A stretch of DNA of 64,000 bases from Anaerolinea sp. (lineage in GTDB: Bacteria > Chloroflexota > Anaerolineae > Anaerolineales > Anaerolineaceae), in the NCBI GenBank assembly GCA_029975055.1, contig JARKPU010000051.1, forward strand, positions 1-64,000, read 5' to 3'. The notes beneath the pieces were generated by a model. That model was not told where the DNA came from and did not search any database. It saw only the letters and a list, made by a program, of their open reading frames with translations. A program made the position numbers and the translations under genes. Positions 1-7,595 of this stretch are shown here, piece after piece; position 1 is the stretch's first letter, and each line of letters opens with the position of its first letter.

Positions 1-332
1 CCGATAAAGAAAGGTGCAGTCATAAAATCGACTGCACCCTACAAGAATCGGCGCGGATTCGTAGGGTGCGGTCGCTCTGGACCGCACCATCTTGGGCCGG
101 TAAAGAAGGGTGCAGTCATAAAATCGACTGCACCCTACAAGAATCGGCGCGGATTCGTAGGGTGCAGCCGCTCTGGACCGCACCATTTTGAGCCGGTAAA
201 GAAGGGTGCAGTCATAAAATCGACTGCACCCTACAAGAATCGGCGCGGATTCGTAGGGTGCGGTCGCTCTGGACCGCACCATCTTGGGCCGGCAAAGAAA
301 GGTGCAGTCATAAAATCGACTGCACTACGAAT
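1..332. repeat. 96-bp tandem repeat, about 3.4 copies
   Basis: Units begin at 1, 97, 193 and 289, each with a near-identical CCGGTAAAGAA-type start; the last copy breaks off near 330. Each unit holds two hairpins. In unit 1 GGTGCAGTC (13-21) pairs with GACTGCACC (30-38), and GGTGCGGTC (65-73) pairs with GACCGCACC (80-88). No coding frame is convincing. The stretch 1-433 holds only this array, a spacer and the pilin terminator. A related element lies at 62961-63084, so this is a dispersed palindromic family that has also amplified in tandem here. Confidence 0.9.
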
Positions 333-381
333 CCGCTGAGGCTCCACCCCTGCCCCGAGAAGGGTTGTGCGGGGATTGTGA

Positions 382-415
382 ATCAGAAAAGGCGCCGCGG
401 GGCGCCTCTTCTGAT
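382..415 (-). terminator. Terminator of the Flp pilin gene
   Basis: A long inverted repeat with arms ATCAGAAaAGGCGCC and GGCGCCTcTTCTGAT lies about 20 bases downstream of the pilin stop codon on the minus strand. A T-run is not prominent, so it could also be a bidirectional terminator. Confidence 0.6.
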
Positions 416-433
416 CTGTGATGGATACGATGA

Positions 434-580
434 CTAGATCTGATGGACGACGTTGCTGAAGATGTTACCGATAGCCGGGCCGAGCAGGGCCAGGATGACG
501 ATGACCACGACGGCGACGAGTACCAGGATCAGCGCGTACTCAACCAAACCTTGACCTTTTTCCTTCGGAGCGAATAACAT
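434..580 (-). CDS. Flp/Fap-type pilin (class IVb pilin-like), 48 aa
   Basis: This short gene encodes 48 residues starting MLFAPKEKGQGLVEYALILV. The pattern is a short basic leader, then G-Q-G-LVEYALI with the Glu five residues after the leader Gly, then a hydrophobic helix of about 25 residues and a short polar tail. That is the hallmark of Flp pilins secreted by Tad systems, where a prepilin peptidase cleaves before the LVEYALI-type segment. The start is set by AAAGGGG a few bases upstream. A sigma70-type promoter and a terminator flank it, so it is monocistronic. No tad secretion genes are in this window. Function as a pilin subunit is inferred from family resemblance. Confidence 0.85.
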   Translation of the reverse strand: MLFAPKEKGQGLVEYALILVLVAVVVIVILALLGPAIGNIFSNVVHQI

Positions 581-642
581 GAGATTTTTCCCCTTTCGAA
601 AAATGATGATGATGAATTCCTACAATGGAAATTCTTATCCTC

Positions 643-670
643 ATTATAGGCCGGCCGGTAAATAATTCAA
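643..670 (-). promoter_or_regulatory. Sigma70-type promoter of the pilin gene
   Basis: On the minus strand TTGAAT (665-670) is followed after 16 bases by a perfect TATAAT (643-648). The predicted 5' UTR is about 55 bases and carries the AAAGGGG ribosome-binding site. Confidence 0.6.
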
Positions 671-712
671 TAACCTAAAACTTACAAAGAACTAACAGTT
701 TGACCGGCTGCA

Positions 713-2257
713 CTATGGCACGGCGGCAAAGTACTCTTGCAGCAGGGGCGTGAGGTCGGCGGAAGTGTGGCGGCGCAGCAGGTCGAAGAAGCCGCGGGTG
801 GTGGCAACCTGCCCGGCGTAGGCGGCGGTGTAATCCTTGAGGAAGGCGAAAAACGCCTCATCGCCGGTCAGCGCGCGGAGCCGGTCGAGGAAGACGGCGC
901 CGTTGAGGTAAACCGCATCGCGGTAGGCGCGGTAGGGCTGCGCCTCGTGGTGCGGGTTGTAGATGGTATCGTCCACAAAGCCGCGCGGCTGGTAATAGAG
1001 CACGCGCACCTGCCACCACCAGTCGAGCGCAGCAGGGTAGAGGTTTTCGTAATACAGCTTTTCGCTGTAGGTGCACAACGCCTCATCGAGCCAGGGTTGG
1101 AGGGCCTGGTCGTTGCCAACCAGCGCGTACCACCACTGGTGAGCCGTCTCGTGGGCCGCCAGCGCCACCAGGTAATCGCCGGGGGCGCCTGCGTAGAGGT
1201 TGTAGAAGCCGTTGGAGAGGAAGAACAGGCCGTCGTACTCCATGCCGTCGAGGAAATCGGCTTCCACCACCGCCAGCGCGGTGCGCCGGTAGGCTCCAAA
1301 CAGCCGCCCGTAGAGCTCGAGCGACTCGGCGGCGGCCTGGGCGGCGCGCTCTCCGGCGGCGGCATGCTCGGGGTAAAAGTAGCTGGTGATGGTGACAGGC
1401 CCCGCCTGCCGGGTGCTCACCTGGTAGCTCTCGCTGAGCGAAAGGGCAAAGGTGCGCGCCGATTTTAGCTCGTAGCGCCGCCAATCGCCATCTACAGTTG
1501 CGGGGGCGCCGGCGGCCACGCTCAGGCCGGGCGGCGGGTTCGTCACTTGCAGGTTGATGGTGAAATCGGAGGCCTCGTAGGTCTGGTGCTCGCCGTAATA
1601 GCCGGGGGGCTGCACCTGCCAGCCTGCCCCGCCGGGCTGGTAGGGCGGCAGGTAGGGGTACCAATCCACCAGGTTGACCTGGCGCGCCGACCAGCCGAAG
1701 ACCATTGGGCGCAGATCGGCTTCGGCGACCCGCGCCGGGAGCGCCAGCTCGTAGCGCAGCTCCAGGCTCATGCGCTCGCCGGGCGCGAGGGGGCGCTCGA
1801 GCGGCAGGCGCAGCCAGGTGCGTTCCCAGGCGGCCGAGGTGACCTGCGGGCCTTCGGGGGTGGTCAGGCTGGTGAGGTTGAAAACCCCCGGCCAGACGGC
1901 GGCATCCACGCTGAGGAGCAGCTCGGAAAGAGCTTCCACGCCGCTGCGGTTGGTGTAGACGATCTGCTCGACGGCCGTGAGGTGATGGGCGGCATAGTCA
2001 TACACGGCGGTGATGGTGTAGGCCGGCGCGGGCAGGTCGGCGGGAGCCTGCGTGGGGCCGGGCGGCGGCGAAGGTTCGGCGGACGGGGTGGCAGAAGCCT
2101 CCACCTGGGGGCTGGGTAGCGGCGCGGCGGGCGAAGGCTCCGGCGCAGGCGCCTGTTGCAGCGCGGCACACCCGCAAAGGCAGAAGAGGATGCAACAGGA
2201 TAAGAAGAATGAACGCGGATGAAGAAGAAGAGATGGGATGATTGTTTTGATATGCAT
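713..2257 (-). CDS. M1-family (gluzincin) zinc metallopeptidase lipoprotein
   Basis: The 514-aa product has a signal peptide with lipobox LCGC (Cys30), a Pro-rich linker (about 33-75), and a C-terminal peptidase domain. HETAH at 369-373 and Glu392, 18 residues after the second His, form the HExxH-x18-E zinc site of M1 aminopeptidases. Tyr450 in a VYLNG context may be the transition-state Tyr. It should act outside the membrane as a lipid-anchored aminopeptidase-like enzyme; substrate is unknown. The start codon and signal peptide lie inside the first copy of a 98-bp tandem repeat, so the promoter region has been duplicated. No clear Shine-Dalgarno is seen. Confidence 0.85.
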   Translation of the reverse strand: MHIKTIIPSLLLHPRSFFLSCCILFCLCGCAALQQAPAPEPSPAAPLPSPQVEASATPSAEPSPPPGPTQAPADLPAPAYTITAVYDYAAHHLTAVEQIVYTNRSGVEALSELLLSVDAAVWPGVFNLTSLTTPEGPQVTSAAWERTWLRLPLERPLAPGERMSLELRYELALPARVAEADLRPMVFGWSARQVNLVDWYPYLPPYQPGGAGWQVQPPGYYGEHQTYEASDFTINLQVTNPPPGLSVAAGAPATVDGDWRRYELKSARTFALSLSESYQVSTRQAGPVTITSYFYPEHAAAGERAAQAAAESLELYGRLFGAYRRTALAVVEADFLDGMEYDGLFFLSNGFYNLYAGAPGDYLVALAAHETAHQWWYALVGNDQALQPWLDEALCTYSEKLYYENLYPAALDWWWQVRVLYYQPRGFVDDTIYNPHHEAQPYRAYRDAVYLNGAVFLDRLRALTGDEAFFAFLKDYTAAYAGQVATTRGFFDLLRRHTSADLTPLLQEYFAAVP

Positions 2258-2420
2258 GGCAGTTACACAGAAAACCTGCTTGAGGTCATGAAACAGGATA
2301 AGAAGAATGGACGCGGATGAAGAAGAAGAGATGGGATGATCGTTTTGATTTGCATGGCAGTTACACAGAAAACCTGCTTGAGGTCATGCAACAGGATAAG
2401 AAAGATGAACGCGGATGAAG
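2191..2420. repeat. 98-bp tandem repeat (about 2.4 copies) over the start of the M1 peptidase gene
   Basis: Copies begin at 2191, 2289 and 2387 with TG(C/A)AACAGGATAAGAA. The first copy contains the start codon and first 23 codons of the peptidase. The second copy, read on the minus strand, encodes a near-duplicate of the N-terminus (MQIKTIIPSLLL) that runs into a stop after about 30 codons, so the duplication also made a short upstream reading frame. Confidence 0.85.
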
Positions 2421-2502
2421 AAGGGGGGTGGAGTGGCATGTTAAACCGTGGACGCCCCGCCCGGCCGCCGTGTTTTTAGTTCTGCAGTGAAGGCCGGTGT
2501 GC

Positions 2503-2934
2503 TCACTTTTCGCCCGTGTGATAAAGGCGGTGATATTCGATCCGCGAAGTGCCGAAGTTGATCAGCAGGCAAACCTCCAGCCCGGTTGCTTTGAGATAAT
2601 TGATGCATTGCGCTTTGTGGATCTGTTCCAGCGCCTTGACGGCCTTGAGCTCCAGCAGCAAGACCTGCTCAACCAGCAAATCGGTGTAATAATCACCCAC
2701 AATTTCCCCATCATACCAGACCTGGATCGCTTTTTGCTGTTCGACGGTCAACCCCGCTTTGCGCAGTTCGTGAGCGAGCGCATTTTCATAGACTTTTTCC
2801 AAAAAGCCGCTGCCCAGCGTGTTGCTCACTTTGAAGCAGCAGCCAAGCACTTGCCGGGTGAGCCGGTTGATCCCTTCATCCTCGTTTGCCATAACCCGAT
2901 TCAGCAGTTTTGTTTCTTTCTGATCCGCATTCAT
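2503..2934 (-). CDS. GxxExxY family protein (PD-(D/E)XK-like)
   Basis: About 143 residues from the ATG at 2934. The family signature is GSGFLEKVYENAL (GxxExxY), followed by a YYTDLLVE...LLLELKAVKAL block with the D...ExK spacing of PD-(D/E)XK nucleases. The family is common but its role is not established. The frame stays open to an ATG at 3015, overlapping the neighbour, and a start at 2892 is also possible; 2934 was chosen because AGGA precedes it closely. It follows the aldo/keto reductase on the same strand with a short gap. Confidence 0.7.
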   Translation of the reverse strand: MNADQKETKLLNRVMANEDEGINRLTRQVLGCCFKVSNTLGSGFLEKVYENALAHELRKAGLTVEQQKAIQVWYDGEIVGDYYTDLLVEQVLLLELKAVKALEQIHKAQCINYLKATGLEVCLLINFGTSRIEYHRLYHTGEK

Positions 2935-3008
2935 CCTAACCATCCTGTGATTAATTGAAATCACACCCCGGGCGGTCACCAGGGGTGTGGTTGGGTCGAG
3001 CCGTTCTT

Positions 3009-3992
3009 CTACCAATAATGGTGGACGAGGGGTTTGATCTTTTCGTCGTAGATGGCCTTCACTTTGGCCATCGTCTCGGGCGGGAGGGGCGGCAGGTCGG
3101 CGGCGGCGATGTTATCTTCGGCCTGCGAGGGGCGCTTGGCGCCGGGGATGGCGCAGGTGACCGCGTCGAACATGAGGATCCAGCGCAGGGCGAACTGGGC
3201 CATGCTCACCCCGGCGGGCACCAGCGGGCGCAGGGCTTCGACGGCCTCCAGGCCGGTCTCATAATCCACGCCGGAGAAGGTCTCGCCGCGGTCGAACGAT
3301 TCGCCGTGGCGGTTATAGGCGCGGTGATCAGTTTGCTCGAAGCGCGAGTCGCGCTTGAGCTTGCCGGTGAGCAGCCCCGAGGCCAGCGGGACGCGCGCCA
3401 GGATGCCCACCTTGCGGCGCAGCGCCTCGCCGAAGAACAGGTCGGCCGGGCGCATGCGGAAGATGTTGAAGATGATCTGCACGCTCTGCACGCCGGGGTA
3501 TTCGATGGCTTTGAGGGCTTCTTCCACCTTTTCCACGCTCACGCCGTAGAAGCGCAGCTTGCCGGCGCACACCAGGTCATCGAGGGCGCAGAACGTCTCG
3601 GGCATGTAATAGACGGCGGTGGGCGGGCAGTGCAGCTGGAGCAGATCGAGCGCCTCCACCTGCAAATTCCTCAGGCTGCGCTCGACGAAGGCCGTCAGGT
3701 TGGCTTTGTTATAACCCTCGGCGGTGTGCGGGTCGAGCCGCCTGCCCGCTTTGGTGGCGACGATGATCTCTTCCTTGCGCGACTTTTTAAGCTGCGCGAT
3801 CAACCGCTCGGAACGCCCGTCGCCATAGACATCGGCTGTGTCGATGAAGTTCACGCCCAGGTCGATGGCGCGGTGGAGGGCGGCGAGCGAGTCCTGGTCG
3901 TCAACCGTGCCCCAGGCCCCGCCGATGGCCCAGGCGCCAAAGCTGATGGTGGAAACATTCCACCCGGTGCGTCCTAATGGCCGGTATTGCAT
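3009..3992 (-). CDS. Aldo/keto reductase
   Basis: 327 residues from the ATG at 3992, preceded by GGGAGG. The product is a TIM-barrel NADPH-dependent oxidoreductase. The catalytic tetrad is visible: Asp51 and Tyr56 in FIDTADVYG, Lys81 in VATKAG, and His121 in LLQLHCPP. A C-terminal cofactor-binding segment (AIPGAKRPSQAEDN) follows. The frame is open further upstream to 4406, but that part lacks homology-like sequence and crosses a palindromic repeat, so it is not coding. Substrate is unknown; YajO/IolS-type relatives act on sugars and other carbonyls. It is divergent from the RraA-family gene. Confidence 0.9.
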   Translation of the reverse strand: MQYRPLGRTGWNVSTISFGAWAIGGAWGTVDDQDSLAALHRAIDLGVNFIDTADVYGDGRSERLIAQLKKSRKEEIIVATKAGRRLDPHTAEGYNKANLTAFVERSLRNLQVEALDLLQLHCPPTAVYYMPETFCALDDLVCAGKLRFYGVSVEKVEEALKAIEYPGVQSVQIIFNIFRMRPADLFFGEALRRKVGILARVPLASGLLTGKLKRDSRFEQTDHRAYNRHGESFDRGETFSGVDYETGLEAVEALRPLVPAGVSMAQFALRWILMFDAVTCAIPGAKRPSQAEDNIAAADLPPLPPETMAKVKAIYDEKIKPLVHHYW

Positions 3993-4017
3993 ATGAGAAC
4001 CTCCCTGAAATGGTAGC

Positions 4018-4102
4018 TTTGCAGACAGCGGTTCGATTTTCTGCAAATGATGATGCTTGCCCCACAATTTGCAGAAAAAGATAACCACGCTCTCTTTGCA
4101 GG
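4018..4102. repeat. 85-bp palindromic element, copy 1
   Basis: The element is bounded on both sides by TTTGCAG in direct orientation and has a central imperfect palindrome, TTTTCTGCAAAT ... ATTTGCAGAAAAA, around a GCTTGCCCCAC core. A second 85-bp copy with the same ends is at 4963-5047. It sits in the divergent promoter region of the aldo/keto reductase and RraA-like genes. Confidence 0.8.
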
Positions 4103-4197
4103 TCATGTTGTGTCCAGGCGGCCCGGAGCCCTTTACCGAAAACCGATCTTCCCACCCCAGAAAGGCCCCGGCCCGCCTCGTGTGTACGCCTCTATTA

Positions 4198-4203
4198 TAT
4201 AAT
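4198..4203 (+). promoter_or_regulatory. -10 box of the RraA-family gene
   Basis: A perfect TATAAT lies 36 bases before the start codon, leaving a leader of about 30 bases with a GAGGAGGTG ribosome-binding site (4226-4234). No good -35 is seen. Confidence 0.5.
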
Positions 4204-4239
4204 GGGAGGATATCAACACACCGACGAGGAGGTGCCCTC

Positions 4240-4938
4240 ATGGAAATTACACAAATGGAGCGCGAGGAACTGCTGGGGTTGTTCGCCGACCTGCGCGTGG
4301 CGGATGTGCGCGACGGCATGGATTGGTGCATGCTGCACTTCAAGGGCAGCCTGGCGCCCGAGATTCGACCGCTGTGGCGCACGCGGGCGGTCGGCATCGC
4401 GCGCACGGCGCGTTACCTGCCTTACAGCGGCCCGCTCCCCAGGATGACCCCCGATGAATACACCGAGTGGGTGGGCTGGTACTACAACAACGTGTGCACC
4501 TACCCGTGGGTGGAGGAGATCCAGCCGGGCGATTTTGTGGTCATCGACCAGAGCGATGCCAACGTGGGCCTGTGCGGCTCGAACAACACGCTGGAATGCG
4601 TGCGCCGCGGCGCCAGGGGGCTTGTTTCGAACGGCGGCGTGCGCGATACCGACGAAGTGATTTTGCAGAAGATTCCCTTCTGGTCGCGCTACTGCTCGCA
4701 GAGCATGGTGCAGGCGCGCCTGCAGTATGACGCGCGCAACGTGCCCGTGCAGGTGGGCGGCGTCACCGTTTACCCTGGCGATGTGGTGGTGGCCGACGGC
4801 GACGGGGTGATCGTGGTGCCGCGCAGCCAGGCCCGCGAGGTGGCGCGTTACGCGCACCGCGAGCTGCGCAACGACAAAGCCCAGCGCCGCTCGATGTATG
4901 AAGCCATGGGGATGGACCTGGACGAGTCGGTGAAGTAA
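4240..4938 (+). CDS. RraA-family protein (possible HMG/oxaloacetate-type aldolase)
   Basis: 232 residues from the ATG at 4240, chosen for its strong Shine-Dalgarno GAGGAGGTG; upstream frame to 4057 is non-coding. The RraA fold core is visible: GDFVVIDQS, then GSNNTLECVRRGARGLVSNGGVRD (116-136), then PVQVGGVTVYPGDVVVADGDGVIVVP. Arg135-Asp136 match the catalytic RD of the class II pyruvate aldolases in this family. The residue usually Asp before GxxRD is Asn131 here. Members include RNase E inhibitors, HMG/CHA aldolases and decarboxylases, so the substrate cannot be named. It is transcribed divergently from the aldo/keto reductase. Confidence 0.8.
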   Translation: MEITQMEREELLGLFADLRVADVRDGMDWCMLHFKGSLAPEIRPLWRTRAVGIARTARYLPYSGPLPRMTPDEYTEWVGWYYNNVCTYPWVEEIQPGDFVVIDQSDANVGLCGSNNTLECVRRGARGLVSNGGVRDTDEVILQKIPFWSRYCSQSMVQARLQYDARNVPVQVGGVTVYPGDVVVADGDGVIVVPRSQAREVARYAHRELRNDKAQRRSMYEAMGMDLDESVK

Positions 4939-4962
4939 AGCGGTTTTTTATCCGCCGTGGGG

Positions 4963-5047
4963 TTTGCAGGGAAAGTGTTTCGATTCTCTGTAAGTCGTGG
5001 GGCAAGACCCACAACTTACAGAAAAGAATATACACGATCTTTGCAGG
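4963..5047. repeat. 85-bp palindromic element, copy 2
   Basis: Same length and same TTTGCAGG borders as copy 1. The arms are TTCTCTGTAAGTCGTGGGGC and its near-complement; relative to copy 1 both arms change together (CTGCAAAT to CTGTAAGT), so pairing is kept. It lies between the convergent RraA-like and LysM/M23 genes, only 18 bases from the latter's stop. Confidence 0.8.
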
Positions 5048-5065
5048 CCGGGATGCGCTGAGCGT

Positions 5066-6655
5066 TCAGCGGATGATCAGCGCCGGGGAGGAACCATCGG
5101 CCTTCGCATCCACGGCCTGCCCGCCCTTGAGCAGGCGCCCCAGGTAGGGCTGCGGGCCCGGCTCCACCAGCCAGCCGCTGAGCACAAAGGGGAAGGCCGG
5201 GGTGACGCCGATCCACTCGCCGTTGTATTTGCGCGCCAGGTGAATATGCTTGCCGGTGGCCGGGCCGCCCTCACAGGAAGGGTGGCCCAGGGGGGCATCC
5301 TGCGCCGCCGCGGCGCCCACGGGCGTGCGGTCCTGGTCGGCCAGGTGCAGGTAGAGCAGGTTCCAGCCGGTCTGCTCGCTGCCGTCGCCGTCCACATCCA
5401 GCACGAGCAGGCCGCGCTCAGAGCGCGCCACCACCCCGGGGGCCGCAGCAGTGGCCCAGCGCGCAGACGTGTAGCAGCCCTTGCCCTCGTCGGCGGGGGC
5501 AAAATCCAGCGCGGCCAGCGGGCTGCCCACGCCCCAGGCGATGTGCGGGCCGGAGGTGAAGCTCCACTTTTCGCCGGGGGCAAAGGGGAGCTGCCAGTCG
5601 GGCTGAGCGGAGCCCAGGCCGGCGGGCAGGAGCGGCTCGAAGGGCGCGGCGCGGGCAAACGGGTTGCCAAACATTTGAGCGTAGAGGGCGAGGAAGCCGT
5701 TCTCGCCGTAGAGCGCGGTCAGCCAGTCGGCGGGGCGATAGAGGCTGGCGAAGAGGTTTTGCAGGGCCACCGAACCGGCATTGAGGCGCGGGTCGGGCCG
5801 GGCGGAGGCGCCACCAAGGAAGGCAATGCTGGCGAAGCTGCCGCTGCGCCAGCCGTAATAAGCCTGGGTGAGCTGGCGGGTGACGAGGGCAAGCTCTTTA
5901 TACAGCCCCTGGTGAGAGGCGGCGTAGAAGCCGATCGGGTAGGCAGGGTCGGTGCTGCGCGGCTCGCCGCTCACCCAGCCGGCGCGGAACTGGAGGAAGG
6001 CCAGGAGCAGGCGCGGGTTGGTGGAAGTTTCGAGGGCGATGCGCCGCACGCACTCGGCGCCGGTCATTGCCTCGCCTTCGACGGTTTCGCTGTAGCGGCT
6101 CAGGTAACCGCCCTGCGAGTCGATATAGGCCCGGATGTCGAAGCCGGCGGCGGGCGGGCCGTAGATGACCTCGCTATCGGGCAGCAGGGCCGCGCCGGGC
6201 AGCACCTCGGCCGGAGGGGCGGGGATGGAAAGGCGCGCGCCGGGAGGCAGCAGGTCACTGGCAGGCAGGCCGGCGGGCTGGATGGACGCTGCATCCACGC
6301 CAAAGCGCAGCGCCAGCGCAGAGAGCGTGTCGCCGGGCTGGGCGGTGTACTCGAGCGCGGCTCCGCCGGGGTTGAATGCGCCGGTGAAGGATGGAACCTG
6401 CCCCGGCGCGGCAGGTGAAAGCCCCGCAAAGGGCTGCCCGGAGGGGATGGGCTGCCCGGCGGCCCCCTGCCCGGCGGCAGAGGCGGGTGACTTTGCGCTG
6501 GGGAACAGCTCCGCCGAGAGGGTCTGCTCGGCAGTGCGCGGCTCGCTGACAGGCGGGGCGGATGCGGCGGGCAGGTTGCAGGCCAGCGCCGCTGCCAGGC
6601 AGGCCAGCAGGAAGATGGAAGCGGGCTTGGCGGGGCGCGGCCGCATGGGGGGCAT
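5066..6655 (-). CDS. LysM and M23-like peptidase lipoprotein
   Basis: 529 residues. A signal peptide ends in lipobox ALAC (Cys26). After a low-complexity Pro/Ala linker comes one LysM peptidoglycan-binding motif (about 103-146, YTAQPGDTLSALALRFG). A long middle region of unknown type follows, then a C-terminal M23/LytM-like domain with GPHIAWG, LYLHLAD and TGKHIHLA (His470, His472). The HxH motif is intact, but the first zinc motif is atypical because the Asp in ALDF is farther from His than in HxxxD. It is probably an envelope-anchored cell-wall hydrolase or a non-catalytic relative. The gene has a TATAAT box 6 bases before the start and no Shine-Dalgarno. Confidence 0.8.
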   Translation of the reverse strand: MPPMRPRPAKPASIFLLACLAAALACNLPAASAPPVSEPRTAEQTLSAELFPSAKSPASAAGQGAAGQPIPSGQPFAGLSPAAPGQVPSFTGAFNPGGAALEYTAQPGDTLSALALRFGVDAASIQPAGLPASDLLPPGARLSIPAPPAEVLPGAALLPDSEVIYGPPAAGFDIRAYIDSQGGYLSRYSETVEGEAMTGAECVRRIALETSTNPRLLLAFLQFRAGWVSGEPRSTDPAYPIGFYAASHQGLYKELALVTRQLTQAYYGWRSGSFASIAFLGGASARPDPRLNAGSVALQNLFASLYRPADWLTALYGENGFLALYAQMFGNPFARAAPFEPLLPAGLGSAQPDWQLPFAPGEKWSFTSGPHIAWGVGSPLAALDFAPADEGKGCYTSARWATAAAPGVVARSERGLLVLDVDGDGSEQTGWNLLYLHLADQDRTPVGAAAAQDAPLGHPSCEGGPATGKHIHLARKYNGEWIGVTPAFPFVLSGWLVEPGPQPYLGRLLKGGQAVDAKADGSSPALIIR

Positions 6656-6661
6656 GCCTGA

Positions 6662-6667
6662 ATTATA
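6662..6667 (-). promoter_or_regulatory. -10 box giving a likely leaderless LysM/M23 mRNA
   Basis: On the minus strand TATAAT ends 6 bases before the ATG at 6655, so transcription should start at or next to the A of the start codon. No Shine-Dalgarno fits. Confidence 0.55.
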
Positions 6668-6739
6668 CCGTCGGAAGGCGGAATGCTTTGCGGAGGCCGG
6701 CCAGGCCGGGGGAATGAGAGCAGTCCGACCACCTCTTGA

Positions 6740-6768
6740 TTGACAATCTCATACCAAAAACATACACT
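6740..6768 (+). promoter_or_regulatory. Promoter of the coiled-coil/CHAT unit (leaderless)
   Basis: TTGACA (6740-6745), 17-base spacer, TACACT (6763-6768). The ATG at 6775 is 6 bases after the -10, placing the transcription start on the start codon. No Shine-Dalgarno is present. Confidence 0.7.
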
Positions 6769-6774
6769 ATAGGC

Positions 6775-7581
6775 ATGCCTACCGCACAAGAATTGATCAG
6801 CCTGATCGAGCCGCGCAAGGCCGACCTGCGCGCGGCGCTGCCTCCCGAACGGTACAAGGCCTTCGAGGAGAGCTATTATGCCCTGACGGATGCGCTGACC
6901 GGCGGCGCGGACGCCGGGAAAACCGCCCAGGACCTGCTCGCGCTGGTGCAGGAGACCTACCCCGAGGCGGGCGAGCTGCTCGGCCTGCAAAAGCCCGCCC
7001 CGCCGGAGAAGAAGGAAGGCACTCCCCCGCAGCAAACCGCCCCTGCGCAGCCCCCGCCGCCTCCCGCCGTGACTAGCCAAGGAGATGTGACCATGACGAC
7101 GACCCCTCAGCCTCAACCCCGCAAGGGCATGAGCGTGGATGCTTTTATCACCATTTTCAAAGAAGCGGTGACGGCAATCATCGCGCTGCTGCTGGTGTGG
7201 ACGACCGTCCGCATGGCCGCCAGCCTGTTGGCCTTTGTGGGCGATGCGACGCGCATGAGCCAGGCCAAAGACCTGCTCGGCGTGCTGACCGGGCTGATGG
7301 GCGTGGTGCTGGGCTATTACTTCGGGCGCATCCCGGCTGAAGCGCGCGCCGCCCAGGCCCAGGAGCAGGCCAGCCAGGCCATCTCGCAGAGCGAGCAGGC
7401 CAAGGCGCAGACCGAGGCGCTCGGCGCGCAGGCCGAGAAGCTCGCCAGCCAGGCCAGCGAGCTGGCCGCAGGCATGCAGGGCGCCCCGCAGGCGCGCGGC
7501 GGGCAGGCCCCCGTGAACGAGGCCCTGAAGCGCTGGGCCGACGAGGTGCAGGAACTCGGCCGCATGGCGCGCAGGCGCTAG
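6775..7581 (+). CDS. Membrane protein with two helices and a coiled coil, partner of the CHAT protein
   Basis: 268 residues from the ATG at 6775 (MPTAQELISLIEPRK). I do not recognise the family. The N-terminal 75 residues look like a small helical domain (ERYKAFEESYYALTDAL...AQDLLALVQETYPEAGELLG), resembling effector-associated adaptor domains in layout only. A Pro-rich linker (75-118) follows, then two hydrophobic helices (about 129-152 and 166-185), then an Ala/Gln-rich coiled coil (about 190-235). It is separated from the CHAT gene by 14 bases that contain its ribosome-binding site, so the two are co-transcribed. It probably anchors or senses for the CHAT protein. Confidence 0.65.
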   Translation: MPTAQELISLIEPRKADLRAALPPERYKAFEESYYALTDALTGGADAGKTAQDLLALVQETYPEAGELLGLQKPAPPEKKEGTPPQQTAPAQPPPPPAVTSQGDVTMTTTPQPQPRKGMSVDAFITIFKEAVTAIIALLLVWTTVRMAASLLAFVGDATRMSQAKDLLGVLTGLMGVVLGYYFGRIPAEARAAQAQEQASQAISQSEQAKAQTEALGAQAEKLASQASELAAGMQGAPQARGGQAPVNEALKRWADEVQELGRMARRR

Positions 7582-7595
7582 AGAGGGGCAAAGCG

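Noticed and set aside
1..332. 96-bp array considered as a CRISPR
   Set aside because: The whole unit repeats with no unique spacers; each unit is two hairpins.
4018..5047. Paired 85-bp elements considered as a CRISPR-like array or composite transposon
   Set aside because: Only two copies, 945 bases apart, with a normal gene between them and no spacers or transposase.
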